A stretch of 64,000 bases of DNA from Theropithecus gelada (taxonomy: Eukaryota > Chordata > Mammalia > Primates > Cercopithecidae). Within the stretch, counting starts at the first letter, position 1; every line of letters begins with the position of its first letter. Below are positions 12,362-22,659 of the stretch, one piece after another. The notes beneath the pieces were generated by a model. It was not told where the DNA came from. It did no database searches and was given only the letters and a program-made list of their open reading frames with translations. Location of the stretch: assembly GCF_003255815.1 (NCBI RefSeq), contig NC_037671.1, forward strand, positions 153,318,645 through 153,382,644, read 5' to 3'. The translations under genes were made by a program, and so were the position numbers.

Positions 12362-12400
12362 AATGAATGAATGAATGAATGAATGAATGAATGAATGAAT
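12362..12400 (+). repeat. (GAAT)n microsatellite in the Alu tail
   Basis: About ten copies of aatg/gaat directly follow the Alu body, a common fate of A-rich tails. Confidence 0.95.
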
Positions 12401-12424
12401 GTGCAAACTCACTGGGATTCAGGG

Positions 12425-12554
12425 TAGAGTGAATCTGGGAGGCAGAAGTTGCAGTGAACTGAGATCACACCACTGCATGCCAGTCTGGGTGACAGAATGA
12501 AACTCCATTTCTAAATAAATAAACAAACAAATAATTAATTAATTAAATGATACA
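12425..12554 (+). mobile_element. 5'-truncated Alu 3' fragment with about 21-bp TSD
   Basis: Only the Alu 3' quarter is present (gtgaatctgggaggcagaag ... gaaactccatttctaaataa) with an AATA-type tail. Flanks caaactcactgggattcaggg (12404-12424) and caaactcactgggagtcaggg (12555-12575) differ at one base, so this is a separate insertion from the Alu just upstream. Confidence 0.85.
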
Positions 12555-12977
12555 CAAACTCACTGGGAGTCAGGGAAATATGAATTAAATTGAAAATGAC
12601 ATGTTATTATGCACTTAATTAGACTGGCCAAAATAATAAAATACCCATATCTTCCTACTATTTGTGGTGGCGTAGAGAAAAGTATTTCCAAATATTGCTG
12701 GTGGATATATGAGTTATTATATTTTTTTGGACAGAACATTTAGCAGTAAATATTAAAATAAAATTTTTTTAAGCCCTCATATACCCTTTGGTCCAGAAAT
12801 CCCAAACCAGGTATTTAGGCTATAGAGTTAAAGCACCAGTATGTGAGTATTAGTATATAAGGATGTTTAATAATTTAATAATGATTGCTCATACTAGCAA
12901 AAAATGGAGGAAAATGAATATCCATTGTAATGGTTAACTTATGGTACCTGCCTATAATGAATTATTTTGCAGCTATT

Positions 12978-14040
12978 AAAACTTGTCACTGTTTGCTGAT
13001 GATATGATTGTATGCCTAGAAAACCCTAAAAACTCATCCAAAAAGCTCCTAGATCTGATAAATGAATTCAGTAATATTTCAGGATACAAAATCAATGTAC
13101 ACAAATCAGTAGCACTGCTATACACCAACAAATGACCAAGCTGAGAATCAAATCAATAACTCAATCCCTTTACAACAGCTGCAAAAAAAAAAAAAAAAAA
13201 AGGGAATACTTAGGAATATACTTCACCAAGCAGGTGAAAGATCTCAAGGAAAACTACAAAACACTGCTGAAAAAAATCACAGATGACACAAACAAATGGA
13301 AACACATCCCATGCTCATGGATGGGTAGAATCAATATTGTGAAAATGACTATATTACCAAAAGCAATCACAGATTTAATGTAATTCCCATCAAAATACCA
13401 TCATCATTCTTCACATAACTAGAAAAAACAATTCTAAAATTCATATGGATCCAAAAAAGAGCCTGCATAGCCAAAGCAATACTAAGCAAAAAGAACAAAT
13501 CTGGAGGCATCACATTACCCAACTTCAAACTATACTACAAGGCTACAGTTAACAAAACAGCATTGGTATAATAGGCACGTAGATCAATGGAACAGAATAG
13601 AGAACCCAGAAATAGAGCCAAATAGTTAGAACCAACTGATCTTTGAAAAAGCATACAAAATCATAAAGTGGGGAAAGGACACTCTATTCAATAAATGATG
13701 CTAGGTTAACTGGCAAGCCACATGTAGGAGAATGAAACTGGATCCTCATCTCTCACCTTATACAAAAAGTCAACTCAAGATGGATCAAAGGCTTAAATCT
13801 AAGACCTGAAACCATAAAAATTTTAGAAGATAACATCAGAAAAACTCTTCTAGACATTGGCTTAAGCAAAGAATTCATGACTAAGAACCCAAAAGCAAAT
13901 GCAACAAACCGAAAAATAAACGGGAACTAATTAAAAGAAAAGGCTTCTGCACAGCAAAAGAAATAATCAGCAGAGTAAATAGACAACCCACAGAGTGGGA
14001 GAAAATGTTCACAAACTGTATATCTAACAAAAGACTAATA
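12978..14040 (+). mobile_element. L1 ORF2 fragment, sense, lacking both ends
   Basis: Starts in the reverse transcriptase region with tgtttgctgatgatatgatt (the FADDMI coding block) and continues through later ORF2 to agtgggagaaaatgttcaca. It is much less diverged than the L1M around it, being of L1PA or L1PB type, but has stops and frameshifts. It ends inside ORF2 without a poly-A tail. An internal run of 19 A at about 13182-13200 is longer than expected at this point in ORF2. How the fragment got there is unclear: it could be an L1 that lost its 3' end, or a recombined segment. Confidence 0.8.
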
Positions 14041-14278
14041 AACAAGTGTATATAAGATTTTATTTTTATGTTGTAAATAATTGTAAAAGTATACATTTTT
14101 GCACGTATATGCTGAAATATGGTGGAATAGTTACTACATTTTTAAAATGTTGGAATATATTAAATATGGGAAGGAAAAATCAAATGAATATTATAATGTG
14201 GGGTGGGGGGGCAAGTGGAATCAAGAATAGAGAAAAACAAGCAAGTGATAACAGACTGCAAAAGAAAAAACAAAATGT

Positions 14279-14530
14279 TTGGGAGGCCTAGGCAGGCACA
14301 TCACTTGAGCCAGGAGTTTGAGACCAGCCTGGGAAAGATGGCAAAGCTCCATCTTTACAAAAAATACAAAAATTAGCAGGGCGTGGTGGTATGAGCCTGT
14401 AGAACCCCGCTACTTGGGAGGCTGAAGTACTAGTAATGTTTCTTGAACACAGAAGGTGGAGGTTGCAGTAAGCTGAGATCATGCCACTGCACTCCAGCCT
14501 AGGTGACAGAGTGAGACACTGTCTTGAAAC
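14279..14530 (+). mobile_element. 5'-truncated Alu, sense, 14-bp TSD
   Basis: Starts tgggaggcctaggcaggcac, so about the first 40 bp of the left arm are missing. Exact TSD aaaaaacaaaatgt at 14265-14278 and 14531-14544. Confidence 0.9.
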
Positions 14531-14880
14531 AAAAAACAAAATGTCTAACATATAGTGGTCTCATTTATGCATTTATGTAAATTAGTATTCTGCTAGTCTT
14601 ACGCTTGGATATTTAATAATAGGCTTAATTATAAATGCAAAAAAGTCCTATTAATGAACAACCTTAATCTACCAAAATATGAGTTCAAAAAATGTACAAT
14701 TATATGGAAAATTTGGATTTTAAAATGGTGTATTTTGTCTAGGCTACTCTTGTATCCTGCAGACCAGAGAGGGCATAGGCAAGATGCTGACCTTACCTTG
14801 TCTAGGAAATAGTAGTGATGGCTGGAGGGTTACCAATTTCAAAATGAAGCAGCAAGATTATATTTAAATGGGGGGTCTCA

Positions 14881-15185
14881 ACTGGGCGCTCATGCCTGTA
14901 ATCCCAGCACTTTGGGAGGTTGAAGCAGGCAGATCACCTGAGGTCAGGAGTTCAAGACCAGTCAGGCCAACATGGTGAAACCTCGTCTCTACTAAAAATA
15001 CAAAAACTTAGCCAGGCATGGTGGTGTGCACCTGTAATCCCAGCTACTCAGGAGGCTGAGGCAGGAGAATGGCTTCAACGTGGGAGGCAGAGGTTGCAGT
15101 GAGCTGAGATTGTGCCACCGCACTCCAGCCTGGGCAACAGAATAAGACTCTGTCTCAAAAAAAAAAAAAAAAAAACAAAAAAAAC
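14881..15185 (+). mobile_element. AluS-type Alu, sense
   Basis: Complete dimer with an A-rich tail at 15157-15184. TSD ggggggtctca lies at 14870-14880 and 15186-15196. Confidence 0.92.
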
Positions 15186-15199
15186 GGGGGGTCTCATTA

Positions 15200-15689
15200 C
15201 TCTGCTTTGCTTTCTCCATTGACCATTGGAACCAATTGCTTTGAAGGTTATGGCAGGTAGCCACCTATGTATAGGAATATGAACAATACCTACCTAACTG
15301 AAGGTGTCAATTTTTAAGTTACCAAAAAATTCTGATGCCCATGTTTTCATTCCAGAGATTCTGATTGAATTGGTATAAGAGGTGTGGCTGGTTTTCTGAG
15401 GCAGAGAGAGTGAGAAATTTACCCTCTCAGGTTTGTTCAGCTAGAATTATAATTCATTTCAAATCTATCTAAAATGTTTGTCATTACAAACGGTTCCACG
15501 TTGTGCTTAGTAACCAGATGAAACAAGAGCAAACAAGGGCTGCATTATTTAATTCTCATCTATTAGTAAACTAGGACAAAATAGAGTAATTAAGTAATTA
15601 TTATCTCAAAGGCACTGAGAGTAGGGAAAAAAGGAATGTCATCAAGTGAATATACATGAGGTGAGAGACAGACTAGTATAGAAAAAATG
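15200..15689. other. No gene; possible MER5 piece near 15.35 kb
   Basis: Mostly unrecognised. The text ccagagattctgattgaatt near 15352 is reminiscent of the MER5 internal region, but the match is short. Confidence 0.4.
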
Positions 15690-15852
15690 AATCTCCCTTG
15701 ACAGTACATTGGAATCACCTGGGGAACTTTAAAAAATACTGATCCCCACCCCCACCTACCGCTCAAATTCTGATGCAAGTTGTCCTGGGCATAGTGATTT
15801 TAAAAGTTACCCATGACATTCTCTTATGTAGTCAGAGCTGAAAACCAATAAC
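15690..15852 (+). mobile_element. MER5A-like hAT-Charlie DNA transposon relic
   Basis: Contains ttggaatcacctggggaact, a cccacccccacc block and an aaaagttacccatgacattctc block ending near agagctgaaaacc, in the MER5A order. Non-autonomous and without coding capacity. Confidence 0.65.
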
Positions 15853-16144
15853 CTAAAAGGAAATAGGATGAAAAAAGTAATTCGTGTAGAGGTTCAAAGA
15901 CCCTTTAAGATGGATGTCATTCATTCATTTTTTTATTCTGTTCAGGTATTCACTTTAGTCATTCTTTTCATTACATTCAATTAATCCAATATATATGAAG
16001 TACACATTTCATATTTGTCACTGAATTAGAGTCCCAACATCACCACTTGATAGCTAAAATGCAAATTTGTTTTTACTAATTTATTTGTGACTGGAAGGCC
16101 TCTCATTCTGACTCTGGCTCTATTAGAAAGAGAGGCAAGTTTTG

Positions 16145-16417
16145 TCCTCTTTTCTCTTCTCTCTTTTCTCTCTCTTTCTTTCCCCTCCCTCCCTCCCTCC
16201 CTCCCTCCCTCCCTTCCTTCCTTCCTTCCTTCCTTCCTTCCTTCCTCTTCTTTCTTTGTTTCCTTCCTTCCTTCTTTGATTCCTTCTTTCCTTCCTTCCT
16301 TCCTTCATTCCTTTCTTTCTTTCTTTCTCTCTCTCTCTCTTTCTTTCTTTTTCTTTCTTTTTCTTTCCCTTCCTTCCTCCTTTCCTTCCTTCCTTCCTTC
16401 CTTCCTTCCTTCCTTCC

Positions 16418-16474
<57 letters not shown>

Positions 16475-16543
16475 TCCTTCTTTCTTTCTTTCTTTCTTTC
16501 TTTCCTTCTTTCCTTCTTTCCTTCTTTCCTTCTTTCCTTCTTT
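16145..16543 (+). repeat. Long pyrimidine microsatellite, (CCTT)n/(CTTT)n/(CCCT)n
   Basis: About 400 bp of nearly pure pyrimidine on the plus strand, with blocks of ccct, cctt and cttt. All long open frames over this segment are artefacts of the repeat. Such tracts can form triplex (H-DNA) and are unstable. Confidence 0.97.
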
Positions 16544-17104
16544 CCTGGTCTTTCGAGACCAGGCTGGTCTTGAACTCCTGGCTTCGTGATCCACAGGCCT
16601 CCCAAAGTGCTGGGATTACAGGTGTGAGCCACCACCCCAGGCCTAGGGATTTTTAAAAAACGAAATCTCACTCAATATTCAGGATTATTTATATTTTTAC
16701 AATAATAAAATTTATTTTATTTTAGAAAATAAAATTTTTCCTTCCTTCCTTCCTTCCTTCCTTCCTTCCTTCCTTCCTTCCTTCTTTCCTTCTTTCCTTC
16801 TTTCCTTCCTTCTTTCCTTCTTTCCTGGTCTTTCGAGACCAGGCTGGTCTTGAACTCCTGGCTTCGTGATCCACAGGCCTCCCAAAGTGCTGGGATTACA
16901 GGTGTGAGCCACCACCCCAGGCCTAGGGATTTTTAAAAAACGAAATCTCACTCAATATTCAGGATTATTTATATTTTTACAATAATAAAATTTATTTTAT
17001 TTTAGAAAATAAAATTTTTCCTTCCTTCCTTCCTTCCTTCCTTCCTTCCTTCCTTCCTTCCTTCCTTCTTTCCTTCTTTCCTTCTTTCCTTCTTTCCTTC
17101 CTTC
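16544..17104 (+). repeat. Tandem 280-bp unit: Alu/flank chimaera plus (CCTT)n, two copies
   Basis: A 200-bp segment at 16547-16746 recurs base for base at 16827-17026, each followed by 80-90 bp of cctt/cttt repeat (16747-16826; 17027-17104), giving a 280-bp period. Each unit holds about 85 bp of antisense Alu 5'-end sequence (gaccaggctggtcttgaact ... caccaccccaggcc) and about 75 bp of non-Alu sequence. Both parts match 18924-19079 at roughly 95 percent. The unit is edged by a fold-back hairpin: 16544-16551 and 16556-16563 are perfect 8-bp complements around ttcg. Near its other end is a 10-bp hairpin (16714-16723 with 16726-16735). Confidence 0.93.
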
Positions 17105-17159
17105 GTTTGGTTTTAGTAAAGTGGGAAGATTAGGGGATTGAGAAAGAGCCTAGGAAATT

Positions 17160-17335
17160 CATTTGTTTTCTACTGTGTTAGCTACGGATTTACATTTCAC
17201 AGGCAGAATCTCACAAATCTGTGTCAGAGGCATTATTCACTCCAGTTTACAAATAAAGATTCTGAGACTAAAAATCATTGAGTAACTTGCAATAAGTAAA
17301 GCCACTTATTGCAAAACTAGGATGTAAACTGCAAA
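17160..17335 (-). mobile_element. MIR, antisense
   Basis: Includes the complement of the MIR core: tttacaaataaagattctga, then attgagtaacttgcaataag and a 'aaaactaggatgtaaac' block, equivalent to the usual 'aggaaactgaggc...taagtgacttgccc...' series. Confidence 0.65.
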
Positions 17336-17339
17336 GTTA

Positions 17340-17905
17340 CTTCCCCCAACACTTTTCCTTCCAGTTTTTTTAAAGTCAAAAGAGAATATAGCCATGTCCC
17401 CCTGCAAATCGTATATGTATACATGTATTTGAGGAAGTTGTTCTGGCAGTGTTGTTTCTTTGAAATTTCTTCTTGTATCTTTAAAACCCACTTGAATTTT
17501 TATTCACCCCCTATATGATGATTACAATGCAAAAATTGGCTTTAATTTGCCATTAGGAAAAAATAATCTATTTCTGCCTCAAGGGATGCAATTGCATTGA
17601 GTTTATCAATTTCAGAAAATCGTGTTGACTAAAGAGAACTGACTCAATGTGTAAGGCTCAGCATCTAGGAAATTGCTCTGTTCTGGCTTGTAATCACTGA
17701 ATTTCATAGATCTGGGAATACAAATGGTAACAGCTCCCTTTCTCCATGCTTCTGGGTCTCTGACAAGTCTTGCTGAAAAGAAATCCTCAAATGCTGCCTG
17801 AATTGAAAAGGCCTCCACATCCACTGACCAGTCTCACTTAATTCAACTGATGCTGACCTTTTTTATCCCCCGCTAATGGTATAATTCTCATCTCATGAAT
17901 CAAGA
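17340..17905. other. No recognisable gene
   Basis: A 70-codon minus-strand frame at 17612-17824 has balanced composition but no family I recognise and no neighbouring exon signals. I leave it unassigned. Confidence 0.45.
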
Positions 17906-17911
17906 ATCTCA

Positions 17912-18152
17912 AGGACAAGGCAGGTGGATCACTTGAAGACAGGAGTTTGAGACCAGTCTGGCCAACATGGCAAAACCCCATCTCTACTGAAAATACAAAA
18001 ATTAGCAGAACATGATGGCGCATGCCTGTAATCCCAGCTACTGGGGAGACTGAGGCAGGAGAATCACTTGAATACAGGAGGTGGAGATTGTAGTAAGCCA
18101 AGATTGCACCACTGCATTCTGGCTGAGGAAATAGAGTGAGACTCTATCTCAA
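17912..18152 (+). mobile_element. 5'-truncated Alu, sense
   Basis: Begins at aaggcaggtggatcacttga, with the right arm and an A-rich tail that grades into an ATC repeat. Confidence 0.87.
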
Positions 18153-18196
18153 AATAATAACAATAATCATCATCATCATCGTCATCATCATCTCAG
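18153..18196 (+). repeat. (ATC)n microsatellite
   Basis: aataataacaataatcatcatcatcatcg-type trinucleotide run derived from the Alu tail. Confidence 0.9.
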
Positions 18197-18383
18197 GTGA
18201 CTCATAGTCCCTATTAGTAACTCTCTTCATCCAGTTGAAATTTTATTTTATTTTATTTTTTGGTGGTGATTCTGTGTCTATTTCAAACACTCACTTGGCA
18301 GCACTTTGTATTCCTGCAGTTATTTATTCAACTCTTGTAAGTATCTGTTTAGTTTACATATTTTCTGCTGGTATAAGCTCTAA

Positions 18384-18482
18384 GGTAGAAACTTAGTCTA
18401 TCTTTCTAACTAACTCATCTTCCACACCTAGCATTTTGCCTGGTACTATAAATATTGGGCTTTTAGTATTTGTTGAATGATT
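18384..18482 (+). mobile_element. L2 (or MIR) 3' end, sense
   Basis: Shows the end motif cctagcattttgcctggtac followed by a 'tttagtatttgttgaatga' block, typical of the L2/MIR 3' end. Confidence 0.6.
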
Positions 18483-18697
18483 GCAGCATAGGACTTTCAC
18501 AGATAATTTACTCCTAAAATATGCTTTTGACATGTCAAGCTTCACTGACCTTGAAGAAAGCCTGAAGTAATTTTTAGTTTAATTGATTTTGCCTTTTTAT
18601 TGTATTGTTCTATTCGTGATTTCTTTTCAGTTGCAAAACATTCTGAAAAAGTTTTGAGAGATTTGTTTGAAATGTTGCTATAAGAATGGCTGTCCAG

Positions 18698-19009
18698 GGA
18701 TTTTTTTTTTTCTTTTTTCTTTTTTTTTTTTTTTTTTTTTGGGGCAGAGTCTGTTGTCCAGGCTGGAGTGCAGTGCTACTTGGCTCACTGCAACCTCCAC
18801 CTCCTGGGTTCAAGCAATTTTCCTGCCTAAGTCTCCCGAGTAGCTGGGACTACAGGCATGCACCACCATGCCCATCTAATTTTTGTATTTTTTAGTAGAG
18901 ATACGAGGTTTCACCATATTGACCAGGCTGGTCTCAAACTCCTGACTTCATGATCCACAGGCCTCCCAAAGTGCTGGGATTACAGGTGTGAGCCACCACC
19001 CCAGGCCTA
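18698..19009 (-). mobile_element. Alu, antisense
   Basis: T-rich start at 18699-18740, then the complement of a complete Alu ending gccaccaccccaggcc. Its 5' end and flank are the likely source of the 200-bp units at 16.5 and 16.8 kb. Confidence 0.9.
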
Positions 19010-19079
19010 GGGATTTTTTAAAAAAACGACAACTCACTCAATATTCAGGATTACTTATATTTTTACAATAATAAAATTT
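19010..19079 (+). other. Flank copied into the 16.5-kb tandem units
   Basis: The segment tagggattttttaaaaaaac ... aataataaaattta immediately follows the antisense Alu and matches the non-Alu half of the two 200-bp units, with three substitutions and two 1-base length differences. Homology ends abruptly at aaattta. Confidence 0.85.
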
Positions 19080-19419
19080 AAAATATAAATAAGCATCAAA
19101 ATTCACCAACATGTTTAGTATTGATAGTTTATGTTACCACCAGTTCACAAGTTTAGGTTAAGAAAATATCATTTGGTTGTTTCTTCTGTCAAGATCATTT
19201 CAGGGACATCTGAAGAGTAACTGACTCCATAATATTAGATTTCTATGCATTTCCATTGTCTTGTATGTTGTTACTGGTTTCAAGTCTATTTTCAAATTAC
19301 TGGTTTTTAAATCCCACTCAATATTGCCAGTTGAACATGTAACTTAAAACTTATTTCCCTTCATAAGGTATATGAAAGATAACAAATTTGCTTACCTATC
19401 TACTGTTATTGAAATTTCC

Positions 19420-19728
19420 GGCTGGGCACGGTGGCTCATGCCTGTAATCCCAGCACTTTGGGAGGCTGAGGCGGGTGGATCATGAGGTCAGGAGATCGAG
19501 ACCATCCTGGCTAACACAGTGAAACCCCATCTCTTACTAAAAATGCAAAAATATTAGCCAGGAGTGGTGGCGGGCACCTGTGGTCTCAGCTACTCAGGAG
19601 GCAGGAGAATGGCGTGAACCCGGGAGGCGGAGCTTGCAGTGAGCCGAGATCGCGCCACTGCACTCCAGCCTGGGCGACAGAGCAAGACTCCATCTCAAAA
19701 AAAAAAAAAAAAAAAAAAAAAAATTCAT
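19420..19728 (+). mobile_element. AluY-type Alu, sense
   Basis: Close to consensus with retained CpGs (gtgagccgagatcgcgccac, gcctgggcgacag) and the AluY-like gaccatcctggctaacacag, plus an uninterrupted tail of about 28 A. The youngest-looking Alu here. Confidence 0.92.
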
Positions 19729-19929
19729 GTAATTTTTGGGGAGTTCACGATATTGGTAATTAGATTAGTCTCAAACTTGCCCTGAGCATATCTAGTATTG
19801 AGATATATGCAACTACTATATTTCATTCATCGTATTATTTTATGTGTATTCTTTATCAATCACCTGTCAAATTAGGTAATTTTATTACACACACAGGTAT
19901 CTATATCATTTTTAGTGACACAGGACAAT

Positions 19930-20115
19930 TATATATCATTTCATATTATCCTCACACTGTCAGAGAAGATATTTGTTGTTCCTTAAAAAATAAAACAAAG
20001 AATAGAAAGCAACTGAGAATATTGAGATTCAGTCTTGCCGAAGGTCACATATGCTCACAGGAGCTGGAACCAGTCACGGATCTGCTCTTCATCTGGTGCT
20101 GTCTACTCTGATTTT
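19930..20115 (-). mobile_element. MIR, antisense
   Basis: tatcctcacactgtcagaga, then ccgaaggtcacatatgctca and a gctggaaccagtcacggatc-type block match the complement of MIR. Confidence 0.6.
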
Positions 20116-20119
20116 CAAA

Positions 20120-22490
20120 ATAGTGGCTCCTGTTCACTCTCTCCTATTTTAATTTCAGAGTTCTGGCAGAATGGAAGGAATGTAAAGAAAATGGTTCACT
20201 GCTTACTCTGGTATACACTTTATCTTGTAAGAATTTATGGTAGGTGGTGTTGGGGAACAGTGCCTGCATGGCAATTCTTGCAGCATCTCTGCTGCTATAT
20301 ATCATCCCGTTTTCTTATTTGCCACATTGTAAATCAGCTTTGCAAATAGCCACTCATACAGGGATATAACACTTTAGGCTGGATAGTACAGTACTTTCCA
20401 ATCTTATAGATATTTTAGGAAGCTGTATCTGCTGAATATGCCACATTTCTTATCACTGTCATCTCAAAACCATAATTAATATTAACCGACAAATGATGAT
20501 CAAGGTAATAGTCTCAAAACTCTTTGGCAAACAGACCATGCTATTGCAGCACAGCTTTGTTAGGCAGGATGTATATAGGTAATTAATACTTTTAGGATAT
20601 CTAAATAGCTATTCTGTGGGGTTGAGGTAGAAAACCTTTACCAAGAGAGTGGCAATTAAAAAAAAATGATGCAGTACAGCAAGATGCCGCTGAAAAAATA
20701 ATCTTTGCAGAAAGCAGAACAGGCATAAAGTACATATTTGGAGCTCCTTTCAAGAAAAGTTTTAAGCTGATCCAACTGAGTATAAAGTGGAGCTGCATGC
20801 TCAGGGTAAGGCTCTGCAGAAAGCATTGACCGGGTGTGTGTTTATGGTTTTCAAAGCCAGAACTAGCTACTGTGCTGGTGGCTTTTATAGCATCTGGTGG
20901 GTAGGAACCAGCATGAGTCATCCAGGGAGCACTAGACTAGCCGGGGCACCCCAGTACCCACTAAAGAGCTGACCTAGCCTCTTGCCTGGGGCTGAGAAGC
21001 TGCATTCGGTCTAGATCAAGGTCCTAGGGAGGAACTATGCAGATGGTTTGATCTGAAATACTTGAACTGGCACAACGTCAAGTAGGCCAGACAGGTAGGG
21101 CAGAGGCAGGCATAGCAAGAGCACCATGAACTGGTGACTTAGTAGTTGCGTGGCCTCAGTTCTTTTTGGCTAAGGGCTGCTCTGTTGTTCTTTGCCTTTT
21201 CTGCTTCCCTGTGGGATAGAATTTGCAGGTCTAAGAGGTTCAAAAAGTTGAGAAAAGCCCTGTTACCTGGAAAAAATATAATATTCTTAGTTCCCTAGGA
21301 AAAGTCTTCTGATTCTGAATTAGAACTTGTTATTGACCTTTGTCCTCACTGGTAAAATCATTCCCTGGTGTTAGAAAAAGTGAAATTTGTGCTAGGAAAA
21401 GAGGAGAGTCTTAAAGCCAAGGATGCATCTGTCCTTAAGCAGTAAAATCCTAACCCGAGCAAATCCATGAAATCTGCAGCTCTCCTTACTTTGCCCTTGA
21501 CTCTGTCAGCTCGTTTACTTAAAAAGGCAATGTGGGGCAGACTGATAAGATGGGTTCCCCAGAGTATATCCACCGCCTCTTCAACCTGGCTGCGGGTTGA
21601 CAGTTTATATAACACTAACTCTGAATATGTGGAACTGACAGTTGTCAAATTAATATTTATACAGAATTTGCTCCATTTGTGAAACCAGTCAGGCTCAAGT
21701 TTTAAACAATGGACACTGATTTTACACTTTCTGATGCTTTAAATACCATCCTAGTATAACTGAACCTTACCTTGGCATAGAATTGTGGTAGGATAAGCGC
21801 TGGGCTACTTTTAGTGCACAGTCATTAAGTACCTCTCACGAGATAACTTTATTATTATCCCTCAAGGGAACTATGGGCTTTTAAAAACTATTCTTCTTTT
21901 TCTCTCCTGTTGAGTTCCAGTCACAAATTCTCACAGAGAAGAGGCTTAACTAAAAGTTCATTTTCCCCATAAGTTTTGTACAACTCTGTTAGAGCTTCAG
22001 CATTTGGAATAGGCCCCAAAACTGCCTTTAATCCATTCACTGACCAAAAGTTTCTCTTCTCTGCATTTACAAAATGAACAATAAACTAATGATGTCATTT
22101 CTGCCAGAAACTGCATGAGCTGAAAATATACACGTTTAAAAAAACATTTTAGATACCTCTGAGCAGTGTTGTCACCATTTGTAAACATCACGGAAGACAA
22201 TTATTCTCATAACAGGTCTCAATGATAGTGAAATGGTCAGAGCCAGCATTCCTGAAAGTTATGAAGATGTTTGAGAAACAAGGTTTTAGTCAATGGCATC
22301 TACTGAAAGATTTCTGAGTGTGGAAGTATATACAACTAAGAGGAATTAAGAAAGGTAATGTAATAAAATGAGGAAGAGAATCCTTTCTCACTTCCCCACC
22401 AGACATTTTTATCATTTTATATGTTTTTCCCTTATGTAGAGCTTGGTAAATTTAGAATTATATATATGTAAGTGAGTCTTTGAAGAATGC
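20120..22490. other. No recognisable gene or repeat
   Basis: About 2.4 kb of less AT-rich sequence. Open frames reach only about 105 codons with no domain I know. No CpG island, splice-consistent exon or RNA gene is evident. Because it lacks obvious repeats, it is the best place in the first half to test for conservation. Confidence 0.5.
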
Positions 22491-22494
22491 CTTA

Positions 22495-22655
22495 TTTCCC
22501 CCAAATAAACTATGAGATCCACAAGGGCAAGATCATTACCCATTTTCCTCATCTTGAATCCCCCATATACTGTGTATGATGCATGGAGCCTGCAAAAGGT
22601 GAGTATTCAATTTATTTTTATGAAAGAATAAATGAATTAAAGAATGAATGAGTCT
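22495..22655 (+). mobile_element. L2 3' end, sense
   Basis: aactatgagatccacaaggg ... ccccatatactgtgtatgat ... gagtattcaatttatttt followed by aatgaatta/gaatgaatga repeats, the usual L2 3' end layout. Confidence 0.65.
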
Positions 22656-22659
22656 AGTA

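Larger units (their letters stand above)
10650..14580 (+). mobile_element. Old sense L1M, fragmented by later insertions
   Basis: Blocks in sense order match old L1 ORF2: the endonuclease region with a 'tatgtactgcctttacaggaa'-like block (10665-11300), a reverse transcriptase-like stretch (11773-11975), and the ORF2 3' part (12000-12076, 12576-12977) with the tggacaaaggacatgaatgg and ttatggtacctgcctataatg motifs. It probably continues into 3' UTR sequence at 14041-14580. Many stops and deletions; it codes for nothing. Hosts are the 5'-inverted L1, three Alu pieces and a second L1 fragment. Limits are approximate. Confidence 0.65.

Noticed and set aside
16087..16671. Long open frames (160-190 codons) on both strands, serine/leucine- or lysine/arginine-rich
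   Set aside because: They are translations of the pyrimidine microsatellite and the attached Alu fragment, with no real protein signature.
17612..17824. 70-codon minus-strand frame of balanced composition
   Set aside because: No family recognised, no exon signals and length within chance expectation.
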